Shown one piece after another: positions 1 to 8,527 of a stretch of DNA of 33,926 bases. How positions within the stretch are numbered: position 1 is the first letter of the stretch; the number at the start of each line of letters is the position of its first letter. A model generated the notes under the pieces. That model was given only the letters and a program-made list of their open reading frames with translations. It ran no database searches and had not been told where the DNA came from. The translations under genes and the position numbers were made by a program. Origin of the DNA: Gammaproteobacteria bacterium (GTDB lineage: Bacteria; Pseudomonadota; Gammaproteobacteria; Pseudomonadales; Pseudohongiellaceae); NCBI GenBank assembly GCA_019654215.1, contig BPDI01000033.1, positions 1-33,926 on the forward strand, given 5' to 3'.

Positions 1-996
1 CCCACTTCGAGGCAAAGTCGTTTGCAGCCTAAAATATCATGGGGTGAGAGTAGATTGGATAATTCTGGATCCTTCACAATTTCTTTTATTTTCCTTCGAC
101 AAATTCTTGCGCCGTTTTGTTAGCTTTTATGTCAAATGTTAGATCAGAAAACGATCCCATGAAAGCGAGGCCACCATCACGCCATCTTTTCTCGTATTCA
201 AGATTAAGTTCTTCGGGTGTCATTTCAGTTGCTGATTTTTCATTTGGGAAAAAAATTTAAAAACCCCCAAAAAGTTTTTTTTGCTTCTTGGCGAAGCGAT
301 GAATAGTTGGCCTTGATCTTTTTTAACTCGTCGACCCCCAAGGGCGGTTTTGCGCAGGAATTACGTAATTTGGCGTACGTTGGAAAACTGTGAGTTGCTT
401 TGACTGTTTTGCAATTTCCGGGATTGCCTGAATGGCAGATGAGCCTGTCCCGATTATACCAACCCTGAGGCCAGAAAAATTAACAGGATCCTTTGGCCAG
501 TGGGCAGTATGATAGATAGGACCCTTAAAGTTGCAAGAACCGGAAAATTTGGAGAATTGGAGCAGAAAGGCAACCAGTAGCCATAATAAAAAAAGTTGCC
601 GAAATAATATTCCCCTCTTCACTTTCGAGATACCATTTTTTCTCAAATTCACGATAACGTGCAGATCTTTTTCGCGTATTTAATTGGATGTGCTTACGCA
701 AGTCGAAGCGATCCGCAACAAAATTTAGATACCGTAAAATTTCGGGTTGGGAGGCATATCTTTCGGTCCACTCCCATTCTTGCTGTAATTTTTCATCAAA
801 CGGGTAAGAATAGAATATGCTATCAACGTCACAACGGGCTCCGGGATAACGGTTCCAGTGCCAAGTTCCTCCAATTCCACTAGCACTCTCAAAGGCCCTA
901 ATTGAAAAGCCTATCCTTTTAAGTTTGTGTATCAGGTAAAGTCCAGCTATCCCCGGGTCCTACTACTATTACGTCGAATTCGCCAGTTTGCTCCAT
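1..996 (-). CDS. Baeyer-Villiger-type flavin monooxygenase, 3' end beyond the window, frameshifted
   Basis: Likely FAD- and NADPH-dependent monooxygenase of the cyclohexanone monooxygenase family, inserting oxygen next to a ketone carbonyl. Reading the minus strand across frames gives an ATG at 996, a first Rossmann motif GPGIAG, the stretch GGTWHWNRYPGARCDVDS, then MATGCLSAP, the family fingerprint FKGPIYHTAHWP, and a second nucleotide-binding motif GTGSSAIQ. Similarity continues to the left edge (LAFMGSFSDLTFDIKAN), so the C-terminus lies outside. At least four indels are needed: an extra G in GGGG near 953, two small losses near 550-575, one around GGGGG near 340, and one near 250. It follows the FAA-hydrolase gene by about 40 bases on the same strand, so the two probably form a catabolic operon. 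The substrate cannot be told from sequence. Confidence 0.85.
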
Positions 997-1037
997 TGGA
1001 CCTGTGCTTTTTATGCCTATTGGTCTGTCCTAAATCA

Positions 1038-1977
1038 CTAAATTAGAGTGTTAATGAGTACTCCTACTCCTTCAATTTCGATCTCGATAGTGTCACCCGA
1101 TTGCATGAATACTTGTGGGTCTCTTCCAATACCGACACCTGAGGGTGACCCCGTTGTAACAATATCTCCCGGGTGAAAACGGTACCATTGTGAGAAGTAG
1201 GATATCAGTTCTGGTAGTTTGAAGATTAAATCGTCGGTTTTTGTGTCCTGCATCACATCGCCGTTTAGCCTGGTAATAAGACGTAAGTCATAAGGATCAG
1301 GGATTTCATCCTTTGTCACGATCACTGGACCGCAAGGGGTAAATCCCGGTAAGTTCTTACCCATAATATTTCTTTCCCAACCGTGGATCGGACCAAATGG
1401 CGGTTCTCCCGATCTAATATCGGGGATCCAATCGCGAGCGGAAACGTCGTTGGCAATTGTAAATCCTACAACATAATCCATTGCGTCGTCTTTGCTAACG
1501 TGATGACATTCTTTGCCAAACACAAAACAAAATTCGCCCTCATAATCTATCATGCTCGGACATTGAGCGGGGACTATAATTGGTTTGCCAGCACCGAGTA
1601 GAGAGTCGCGTGTTTTTATGAAACCTGCTGGATGTTTTGGACGAGGTGTATCACCCATTTCTGCGAGGTGGCGTCCATAATTCATTCCCACTGAAAATAC
1701 AAGCCAGGGGATCTACAACTGGTGGAGAAAACGCCACGTCAGATAATGGATATAACGCAGAGGAAACTGCCTCCAGGTTATCTTCTGCAGCTCCCTTAAT
1801 ACGGCGTACTGTCTCAAGCCCTTCATCTCCTAACTCGAATAATTCTCTCACTGATGTGGGGCGCCAACTATCCTCAAATATTGAGTCTGGTGCTTGGGTA
1901 AGATCAAGCACCTCGTTATCTCCAACGATAATGGCTGGATGGTTTCCCTGATTTGTATCTATAGTAAGAAATTTCAA
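1038..1977 (-). CDS. Fumarylacetoacetate hydrolase family protein, one frameshift
   Basis: FAA-hydrolase fold enzyme (hydrolase, isomerase or decarboxylase of 2-oxo/dienoate compounds), about 312 residues after repair. The C-terminal catalytic domain shows the metal-binding glutamates in DYEGEF, the family motif ANDVSARDW, and the closing motif SGVGIGRDP...GDTIEIEIEGVG. The N-terminal 100 residues (from MKFLTIDTNQG) are typical of the longer members. The frame changes at about 1690-1697 at a TTTT run: removing one T gives CISVGMNYGRHLAEMG. The start is a TTG at 1977 with a strong Shine-Dalgarno GGGAGG seven bases upstream. It is the first gene of a probable two-gene unit with the monooxygenase. 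The exact reaction is unknown; many family members act in aromatic or ring-cleavage catabolism. Confidence 0.88.
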
Positions 1978-2265
1978 TTTTTTACCTCCCGGTTATATTT
2001 TGATTAGTAAACTCAACAATTACCCCGAAGCAAGAAGCAAATTTTAATTTTCTTTATTTTGAGAACTGCACTATTGAAACCCCTTGTTTGATTATACGAA
2101 AATATCTTGTTAATCATCATTTGTGTTAAATATCTTCAAATTCGCTGGCTTTAAAAACACAATTCTGCATGATAAACACCTGGCCCATAAAACGATTAGG
2201 CTTTTCTGCCTGTCTCACCTACACTTCCGTCTCATTCTAGATTCATAATTTTGAAGCTGACTTAA
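1978..2265. other. Divergent intergenic region between FAA-hydrolase gene and mobA
   Basis: AT-rich spacer between two divergently read genes. Apart from the Shine-Dalgarno of the FAA gene (1985-1990, complement strand) I see no gene, repeat or clear operator. Promoters for both directions presumably lie here. Confidence 0.5.
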
Positions 2266-2886
2266 ATGCAACAAGAAAGATTATTTGCGGTGATTCTGGC
2301 AGGTGGCAAAGGGTCACGCATAGAGGATCCAGACAAACCATTAATTAAGTTAAGTAGCACTCCATTAATAGAACTGTGTTTGCAAAAGATCCAAGATAAA
2401 GTGGCACAAGTGGTTTTAAGCATTAATCACAATCCAGAAAAATACATTCATTTAAATCTGCCGCTGATTCCTGATGCCAGAGATAGTTATCAAGGACCAT
2501 TAATTGGCATTTACAGTGCAATGGAATGGATTGAAAATAATGTTTTAACAGAAAGACCTGAAGCTCTTCTGTGCATTCCGGCTGATGTTCCTTTTTTCCC
2601 CGAGGACCTAATTAGTAAATTGTGGAAGGCATATAGCAAGGAAGAGTGTGATGTCGTTTGGTGCCAGTGTGATGACCAGGTACAACCTCTTTTTTCTATC
2701 TGGTCTTTGTCCTGTCGAGACAAACTTAAAAGAGCGATAGGTGAAGGACTGTATGGACCTAAATTAATAATGGATCGATTGAGAAATAGATTAATAACGG
2801 TTAAACGAGAATCGGAGTTAGAATTCTTAAATATCAATGATCAGGAGTCACTGAAAATTGCTCAAGAAATGATCAATTTCAAATAA
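2266..2886 (+). CDS. mobA: Molybdenum cofactor guanylyltransferase MobA
   Basis: Transfers GMP from GTP to molybdopterin-Mo, giving the bis-MGD type cofactor of DMSO-reductase-family enzymes. The intact 206-residue protein has the nucleotidyltransferase signature LAGGKGSR at residues 11-18 followed by DKP at 23-25, a GPLIGI loop near residue 77, and the metal-binding aspartate in PADVP (D107). Length is normal for MobA (about 190-210). The start ATG has only a weak ribosome binding site (GAAG). It stands alone, with no other cofactor gene in the window, so at least one molybdoenzyme must be encoded elsewhere. A related MobA-like nucleotidyltransferase (CTP-dependent) is a less likely alternative. 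Confidence 0.88.
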   Translation: MQQERLFAVILAGGKGSRIEDPDKPLIKLSSTPLIELCLQKIQDKVAQVVLSINHNPEKYIHLNLPLIPDARDSYQGPLIGIYSAMEWIENNVLTERPEALLCIPADVPFFPEDLISKLWKAYSKEECDVVWCQCDDQVQPLFSIWSLSCRDKLKRAIGEGLYGPKLIMDRLRNRLITVKRESELEFLNINDQESLKIAQEMINFK

Positions 2887-3131
2887 TTTTTCATTTTTTT
2901 ACAGATTAAAATTCCGCAGAATATTTTTTAATTCTTAAGAAAATTTGCTATCTGGTTGTTTCATTTACAAAAAGTAATGTGCTGCGAATTTTCAAAAGTA
3001 GCCATATCTTCTTGATTATAGGGGAAAAGTCATACTGGTTAAAAATTAATCACTTCCTTAGTAAAAAATTGAATGGCATGCATTTTGCGCTCTTCTAAAT
3101 GGAACTAAGCGCGTTTAAATTGCAGTTACTC

Positions 3132-3200
3132 GTTAGCTTAAGGTTACATACCGACAAACAGTTGGGGCTAATTCTGAATTAGCAGTAGCCTTAAGCTAGC
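3132..3200. repeat. Nested inverted repeats upstream of the DUF6316 gene
   Basis: Lies in the 365-base gap between mobA and the DUF6316 gene, which otherwise shows no gene. The outer arms GTTAGCTTAAGG (3132-3143) and CCTTAAGCTAGC (3189-3200) pair at 11 of 12 positions. An inner pair GCTAATTC (3167-3174) and GAATTAGC (3176-3183) is perfect with one base between. No U-run follows, so it is not a standard terminator. It could be an operator or a structured leader; nothing in the sequence decides. Confidence 0.55.
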
Positions 3201-3251
3201 GGAGACCAACGATATCGATGCTCAAGTGAGTGAAAACAAAACTAATACACG

Positions 3252-3452
3252 ATGTCTGAATCCCGTCAACAAGATCAATCCAGCCCTGACACACATTCCC
3301 GAAGCGATCGTGTCTTTAGCCAGCAAAACCTTTGGTATTTCAAAACTCGTGAGGGTAACGATGTAGGGCCCTTTCGCTACAGATCCGAAGCAGAAAGCAA
3401 TCTTGATAGATTCCTGGAGCAGCTTAAAGAAAAATTCCAGCAACGCAGATAA
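3252..3452 (+). CDS. Small DUF6316 family protein
   Basis: An intact 66-residue protein of unknown function. The core RSDRVF...LWYFKTREGNDVGPFRYRSEAESNLDRFLEQL matches the small gammaproteobacterial family I know as DUF6316 (pattern R-x-DR-F...WYF-x-TREG-x-x-x-GPF...EAE). The N-terminal 18 residues are polar and probably flexible; the C-terminus is a charged helix. No signal peptide or membrane segment is present. The ATG has no obvious Shine-Dalgarno. A hairpin-rich leader lies directly upstream. Family assignment is from memory of the motif. Confidence 0.75.
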   Translation: MSESRQQDQSSPDTHSRSDRVFSQQNLWYFKTREGNDVGPFRYRSEAESNLDRFLEQLKEKFQQRR

Positions 3453-3692
3453 CTCTTCCGGGCTTATTTGCATTTTGGCTAGGGGGCCTGGTATCTGCAG
3501 GATTTGATCGCCCGTCATTTTTGGGGTATGCACTACCCACCCAAAAAAAATACTGGCCTTGCGTTAATCTCGCTAATAGCTCGTCTCTCTGACTTCGCCC
3601 TTCTCTTGCTGGATCACCTTCTATATAAGATGACCAAAACTCAATGAATGGAAGGGTGTCCTGTAGCTATTTTCTGGCTCGCGCCTTCCTTA
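3453..3692. other. Gap with an unassigned open frame on the minus strand
   Basis: Between the DUF6316 gene and msrB the minus strand is open from 3666 to 3424 (about 80 codons) and reads with a plausible residue mix (LPFIEFWSSYIEGDPAREG, then QRDELLARLTQGQYFFWVG). It has no ATG and overlaps the DUF6316 3' end in antisense. It may be a degraded or frameshifted small gene, or chance. Confidence 0.25.
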
Positions 3693-4103
3693 TTATTCTT
3701 TTTTAAAGCTTAATGAAACTGAGTTTATGCAGTAACGCAATCCAGTCTCTGGCGGACCATCTGGAAAGACATGGCCAAGATGGGAATTACATTTACTGCA
3801 AACAATTTCAGTTCTCACCATACCATGAGAATGATCTGGAATCTCAGTAACACTTGAAGAATTAGCTGGCTGATAGAAACTAGGCCAGCCTGAACCTGAA
3901 TCGTATTTTGTTTTAGAAGTGAAGAGTGGTTCACCACATGCGCCGCAAGTAAACATACCCTGCTCTTTAAAATCGTTATATTTCCCGGTAAATGCCCTTT
4001 CCGTACCCTTTCCTCTCAGCACGCGATAACTCTCAGGATCCAACTCCTGCCGCCATTTTTCTTCTGATTTCACTATCTTTCCTGATATCTCTTCATTCAC
4101 CAC
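3693..4103 (-). CDS. msrB: Peptide-methionine (R)-S-oxide reductase MsrB
   Basis: Reduces methionine-R-sulfoxide in oxidised proteins, a cytoplasmic repair function. The intact 136-residue protein has the two zinc-binding CxxC pairs (C53/C56 in CGACG, C102/C105 in CSKC), the motif SGSGWPSF, and the catalytic cysteine C125 in GLRYCINS. Length is normal for a stand-alone MsrB. It is divergent from alaA; as I recall, the same two genes are neighbours in Pseudomonas. There is no fused MsrA domain. Confidence 0.96.
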   Translation of the reverse strand: MVNEEISGKIVKSEEKWRQELDPESYRVLRGKGTERAFTGKYNDFKEQGMFTCGACGEPLFTSKTKYDSGSGWPSFYQPANSSSVTEIPDHSHGMVRTEIVCSKCNSHLGHVFPDGPPETGLRYCINSVSLSFKKE

Positions 4104-4159
4104 TTTTAGGATTCCTATTTACTTAAACATGAATTCTAGGTATCGAACGTAACTTGCTG

Positions 4160-4165
4160 TATAAT
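4160..4165 (+). promoter_or_regulatory. Candidate -10 box upstream of alaA
   Basis: A perfect TATAAT in the 152-base divergent space between msrB and alaA, about 90 bases before the alaA start. No convincing -35 is visible at the right spacing, so this is only a candidate. Confidence 0.35.
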
Positions 4166-4255
4166 AAGCATGTTTTTTTATTATCTTAACACAGTAATGT
4201 TTTGTCAAAAATCAAATTACATTACATCGTAGCCTAATTGGCCGACTACACGGAA

Positions 4256-5503
4256 ATGGAACAAATTGAATCAATAGTAGAAACCTCAATGGATAGCATC
4301 GAGCTCTCGGACAAGCTTAGCAATGTCTGTTACGACATTCGCGGCCCTGTACTACAAGAAGCGAAACGTTTGGAAGAAGAAGGACCCCAAAAGTTCTCAA
4401 ATTAAATATTGGTAATCCGGCCCCTTTCGGCTTTAGCGCGCCTGATGAAATTTTCTACGATGTAATTCAAAACCTTTCTGCCGCTCAAGGTTATAGCGAT
4501 TCAAAAGGTCTCTATTCTGCTCGCAAGGCCATCATGCAGGAGTGTCAGAGATTAAATGTTCCGCATATAGAGATAGATGATATTTATCTGGGTAACGGTG
4601 TCAGCGAGCTAATTAGCATTTCCATGCAAGCCCTAATCAATGATGGGGATGAAGTTTTGATACCTTCCCCTGATTACCCATTATGGACAGCCTCTGTAAG
4701 TCTTAGTGGCGGAAATCCTGTTTATTATGTCTGCGACGAAGAAGCAGACTGGTATCCATCAATCTCGGACATTCAATCAAAGATTAATTCACGCACTCGC
4801 GCCATCGTCATCATTAACCCGAATAATCCAACGGGTTCAGTATACAGCCAAGAAATATTATTGGAGTTAATCGATCTAGCACGCCGCAACAAACTGATAA
4901 TTTTTGCCGATGAGATCTACAGCAAAATTATTTATGACGATGCAGAGTTTATTCCCATTGCCTCCCTGAGCGAAGACATCTTCACAGTCAGTTTCAATGG
5001 ATTGTCTAAATCTTATCGCCTTGCTGGTTTTCGCTCTGGCTGGATGATACTGAGCGGACCAAAGCATTTAGCAAAAAGTTATATCGAGGGGTTGGAAATT
5101 CTTACCAACATGCGCCTTTGTGCCAACGTGCCAGCTCAATACGCGGTACAAACAGCACTCGGTGGTTATCAGAGTATTAATGAACTCATATTACCTGGTG
5201 GACGCCTAAAACAGCAGCGCGATGCGACCTGGGAGTTGTTAAAACAAATACCAGGGGGTAAGCTGCGTTAAACCAATGGGAGCAATCTATTTATTTCCAA
5301 GGCTTGATCCGGCAGTCTATAAAATTGAAAACGATGTGAGCTTAATCCTGGATATTCTTGAACAAGAAAAAATTCTCCTCGTACAAGGCAGTGCCTTTAA
5401 TATTCAAGACAATAACCATTTTCGTATTGTATTTTTACCTCGCGAAGACGAATTGCAGAAAGCTATTCACCAAATTACTAACGTACTGGAACAATACCGC
5501 TAG
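4256..5503 (+). CDS. alaA: Alanine transaminase AlaA-type aminotransferase, two frameshifts
   Basis: PLP-dependent class I aminotransferase, closest by eye to E. coli AlaA/YfbQ (glutamate-pyruvate transaminase). The N-terminus reads LSDKLSNVCYDIRGPVLQEA, followed by LKLNIGNPAPFGFSAPDEI, NPNNPTGSVYS, FADEIYSKI, and the lysine motif FNGLSKSYRLAGFRSGW in which K binds PLP. The C-terminus has KPMGAIYLFPRLD. Two frameshifts interrupt it: one in CCCCAAAA near 4390, and one extra G in GGGGG near 5260 whose removal restores PGVSCVKPMG. About 415 residues after repair, against about 405 in E. coli. The start could be 4256 or the in-frame ATG at 4289; neither has a strong ribosome binding site. Confidence 0.93.
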
Positions 5504-5593
5504 TCCGGCTATGCAGCCAATTTAAGCACTTAACACTTTAATTACTTTTTGTTCAAAATCGTTTTTCCCTTGATTAACTGCAAAGCCAGGCTC

Positions 5594-6666
5594 TTAATTT
5601 CTCTGCGCGGGAAGCAGGTCTTTGCGCGCCTGATCAAAATAAGCCACTACATTTTTTTCAGTAACCGCATGCTTAAATTTATAACTAAGTTTCTCTATGT
5701 CGAAACTACTTTCTAACCCTTGATCGACATTCTTTATCTGATACGGTTGCTCTTCACCATTTCTTAACTTTGCGTTACTAACATTAGTGCCCGAATCTAA
5801 TTGAAAATAGTCGACAAATCCATCGCGCAAACTCGATACCGCAGCCAATTTAGATTCCATGGAATAACCAGCGATATGAGGTGTTGCCAAGTGAACTTTA
5901 GAAACTAATTCCGTTGATACATTCGGTTCATTTGTCCACACATCAAAGACATATAATATATCGTTGCGCTTTTTTAAGACATCTAGAACTGCATTTTCGT
6001 TCACTACGCCGCCCCTGCAACTATTTATTAACAAAGTGTTTTCCGGTAGCCGCTGCAGAAAATCCTCATCGATTAAATCACGAGTCGGAAAATCCCCTGA
6101 ATTTGTTAATGGCGTATGGACTGAAATCACATCGCAGTTTGCAATCTCTTCAAATGAGCTAAATTCCGAAGATTTGTACCATTTACATTCTGAATCTGCT
6201 CAAGTGGCGGATCATTAATTAGAACAGTTGCGCCCAATGCATTTAGTTTCTGAGCAAATAGACTTCCAATTGCTCCGTATCCGAGAATACCGATTTTTAG
6301 GGAACGCAGCCTTTCTGCTTTTATGAGCTGCAGCTTACCCAGTACAACAAAACAATAATCCACCACCGCATTAGCATTGCAGCCTTTAGCGTCTTTAAAA
6401 TGAATGCCCCGGGTATTTAGTAATTCCAAGTCGATATGATCAATACCACTAGTCGCAGACCCTACAAACTTTATAGAACTACCTTTTAACAATTCTTGAT
6501 TTACTTCAGTAATAGAACGAACTAAAAGTGCATCAGCGTCCTGAGTATGAGCTGAGGTGATTTCCCTGCCAGGCACTAATTGTAATTCACCAAGATCGGC
6601 GAATATTTCGGATATGCGATACAAATCTGCATCGGCGACTATTTTTAGACCGGAAGGATTACTCAC
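5594..6666 (-). CDS. pdxB: Erythronate-4-phosphate dehydrogenase PdxB, one frameshift
   Basis: Oxidises 4-phosphoerythronate in the deoxyxylulose-5-phosphate-dependent branch of pyridoxal phosphate synthesis. It belongs to the D-2-hydroxyacid dehydrogenase family: VGSATSGIDHID and GCNANAVVDY, the NAD-binding GYGAIG (residues 129-134), INSCRGGVVNENA, and the histidine motif THPHIAGYS-like ATPHIAGYSMESK. The C-terminal part is the PdxB-specific dimerisation extension. One A appears lost in an A-run near 6176; adding it joins NGTK to SSEFSSFEEIANCDVISVHTP. About 357 residues, slightly short of the usual 375-380. Its start overlaps the nuclease gene stop by 8 bases, so it is the last gene of a tusA-nuclease-pdxB operon. 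Confidence 0.93.
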
Positions 6667-7597
6667 TATTGAGATTGTTAAACAGGCTAGTTAATCGATT
6701 TCTATCAGAATCACGAAACTTGTAGTGAGTTAGAAATTCAAAAAACTTTAGTTCATCAGGACTGCCTAACTCAAGATTTTTGAGGGAGGCTGAACCAAAA
6801 GCTTCTTGTTTGTCTTGGATCTCACAAACTATTGTTGCTAATTGTTTACTGAGGTTTGCTAATGGTCGATTTTCTTCCAAAGTCTTCGCTAGCCCTTTAG
6901 CTCCTCGTATCTCAAGGCTAGAAACAATATCTAAGTTTGCGTAAATGTCATCGATGTCCTGAAATTGTTGTAGAAGCGCTTTTGCCTTTACCGGTCCGAC
7001 ACCAGGAACTCCAGAGATGCAGTCTACTGAGTCTCCTATTAATCCTAGATAATCCGGAAACTGCTGAGGTGTTACACCGAACTCTTCTATTATGTCATTT
7101 AAGTGACGGCGACGATTGCCGTTGTAATCCCACACACAATCCTGCTCTGACTCTATAAGTTGAACCAGATCTTTATCTTTCGAAATGATAATAACCTGGG
7201 TCGAAGAATTGGCCTGCCTCACAGAATTGGCCAACGTACCAATAATGTCATCAGCCTCATAAACTTTACTAGCATAAGATGGAAGCCCAAAAATCGAACA
7301 AATCTCAGCACAACCCTTTAACTGCATCTCCAGATTTTCATCAGGAAGTTCGCGATTGGATTTATAGTCTGGGCTTAATTCATGCCGAAATCCACAAAAC
7401 AGACTTTCATCATGAGCTATAGCTATATAGGTCGGCTTGGTGCGTCGCAGAAATTGTAATAGAAACTGTGTAAAACCAAATAAAGCGCTTAATTCTCCAC
7501 CCTTTTCATCGAAGCTTTCAACAAATGGTGAGAAATGGGCCTGAAAAATATAGATAGAAGCGTCGACCAGATAGACTTGTGGCTGATGACTAGGCAC
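6659..7597 (-). CDS. 5'-3' exonuclease / flap endonuclease of the Xni-PolA family
   Basis: Stand-alone 5' nuclease, 312 residues, intact. It resembles the N-terminal nuclease domain of DNA polymerase I and E. coli Xni (ExoIX). Candidate metal ligands are all present: D12 (LVDAS), D63 (HDE), E114/D116/D117 (YEADD), D141/D143 (SKDKD) and D189/D192 (GDSVD). The DYKSNR motif near residue 79 carries the lysine typical of the active-site arch. The helix-hairpin-helix region follows as ISGVPGVGPVKAKALL. E. coli Xni is about 60 residues shorter and, as I recall it, lacks the GDxxD aspartates, so this may be a more complete enzyme. The gene starts four bases after tusA and overlaps pdxB. A role in flap removal or replication repair is inferred from the family. 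Confidence 0.9.
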   Translation of the reverse strand: MPSHQPQVYLVDASIYIFQAHFSPFVESFDEKGGELSALFGFTQFLLQFLRRTKPTYIAIAHDESLFCGFRHELSPDYKSNRELPDENLEMQLKGCAEICSIFGLPSYASKVYEADDIIGTLANSVRQANSSTQVIIISKDKDLVQLIESEQDCVWDYNGNRRRHLNDIIEEFGVTPQQFPDYLGLIGDSVDCISGVPGVGPVKAKALLQQFQDIDDIYANLDIVSSLEIRGAKGLAKTLEENRPLANLSKQLATIVCEIQDKQEAFGSASLKNLELGSPDELKFFEFLTHYKFRDSDRNRLTSLFNNLNSE

Positions 7598-7601
7598 AGA
7601 A

Positions 7602-7877
7602 TTAATCTTGCTTCTTTTTTATAAGGTAGTGATAGAGTTGCCCTTGCTGTTCCTCAACAAGTAATTCATGACCCAGATATAAGCAAAATTTTGGAACATC
7701 CCGCGTAGTAGAAGGATCTGTCGCCACAAGCTTTAAAATCTGACCAGCTTCGATATCCCTGATTTTGTTATGCAATAACATCACCGGCTCGGGACAATAA
7801 AGACCCCTGGCATCCAGCTCTAATTCAGCTTCAACCATCCCGCCAATTTCATTTAGTTCATTTGGCACTTTTGACAT
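7602..7877 (-). CDS. tusA: TusA/SirA-family sulfurtransferase
   Basis: Small sulfur carrier that passes persulfide sulfur from a cysteine desulfurase, in E. coli to the tRNA 2-thiouridine pathway. The 91-residue protein has the family core LDARGLYCPEPVMLLHNKI with the active cysteine C28 in the CPxP motif. A 19-residue N-terminal extension precedes it. It is the first recognisable gene of the tusA-nuclease-pdxB operon, spaced four bases from the next gene. A second sulfur-related tRNA enzyme, TtcA, lies about 1 kb upstream on the same strand. Other DUF/SirA-like proteins share the motif, but the CPEPVM context favours TusA. Confidence 0.9.
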   Translation of the reverse strand: MSKVPNELNEIGGMVEAELELDARGLYCPEPVMLLHNKIRDIEAGQILKLVATDPSTTRDVPKFCLYLGHELLVEEQQGQLYHYLIKKKQD

Positions 7878-7939
7878 AATGCTATATAACTTTCTGGTAG
7901 TACCCCCTACAACGCAGGAAGATACTACCTATTAACCGG

Positions 7940-8146
7940 CTAATCGAACAGTGTCGATTTCAGATTCTTAGATTTGATGGGGCAATCAGTGCTAATAATA
8001 AACGAAACACAGCAGCGTTCCCCTTGCATTAGAGCAAAAGTTTTCGACCGTAAACCGTTATAATTTACGGTGAAATTATTGCGCAAACATAATCTATCTA
8101 AATCCAATGACCAACTTCCTTTGCAATAAGATTCTTTCATACTCAA
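7940..8146 (-). CDS. Hypothetical small protein
   Basis: A 68-codon frame (MSMKESYCKGSWSLDLDRL at the start) lying 62 bases upstream of tusA on the same strand. The residue composition is protein-like, with no membrane segment or signal peptide, and five cysteines. I recognise no family. If real it would lead the tusA operon. It may instead be a fragment of a frameshifted gene or chance. Confidence 0.3.
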   Translation of the reverse strand: MSMKESYCKGSWSLDLDRLCLRNNFTVNYNGLRSKTFALMQGERCCVSFIISTDCPIKSKNLKSTLFD

Positions 8147-8147
8147 A

Positions 8148-8327
8148 ATGATTATTGAGACTTTTACTATAACAAGTCAGGAAGTCGCTAAAAAAGACTT
8201 AGCAAACCCAAAAAACATTGATGAGTTATTCTTATTGCAAACAAAAATCGGGATTGACAAAAAGCTTCCGCTCACCAAAGAGCAAAATGTGTCCAATATT
8301 TCGGTACGGTCTAACTGCTCTAGGTGA
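8148..8327 (+). CDS. Hypothetical 59-codon frame converging on the yheU-type gene
   Basis: The frame begins MIIETFTITSQEVAKKDL and ends with a TGA overlapping the stop of the yheU-type gene on the other strand. The middle is lysine-rich and helix-like (LANPKNIDELFLLQTKIGID). No family is recognised and there is no clear ribosome binding site. It may be a fragment of a frameshifted gene or not coding. Confidence 0.2.
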   Translation: MIIETFTITSQEVAKKDLANPKNIDELFLLQTKIGIDKKLPLTKEQNVSNISVRSNCSR

Positions 8328-8527
8328 TCCGCACCAGATTGCAAGTTTGACTCTGCTCATCAAAAAATAACTTAACTTCGCCAGATTCCAACTGCCCGCA
8401 CTACCCGCTTAATCTTGTCCTCCAAGGTATATTCTCGCTGCCCATATTCAGTCCCTTCCCGAGAAACAAATTCCTCAATAACGCCTCTTAGGGCATCTCC
8501 AGAAAGCTCTGTATACGGAATTTCCAC
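8320..8527 (-). CDS. yheU: YheU family (UPF0270) small protein, one frameshift
   Basis: A conserved gammaproteobacterial protein of unknown function, about 68 residues. The minus strand reads VEIPYTELSGDALRGVIEEF, then SREGTEYGQREYTLEDKIKR, which matches the UPF0270 pattern (IPxxxL...LIEEFVxREGTDYG...L..KV). After an extra G in CGGG near 8375 the frame continues QLESGEVKLFFDEQ and NLVRIT to a stop at 8320-8322. The start is a GTG at 8527 preceded by GGTGGG. The frameshift makes it too short for simple ORF calling in either frame. It lies between ttcA and the tusA operon on the same strand. Confidence 0.8.

Noticed and set aside
3222-3533. A 103-codon minus-strand frame over the DUF6316 gene
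   Set aside because: Antisense shadow of a recognised small family protein; its own translation resembles nothing known.
5250-5280. Programmed frameshifting in alaA and other genes
   Set aside because: No shared slippery motif or downstream structure; the shifts occur in both directions in unrelated genes.
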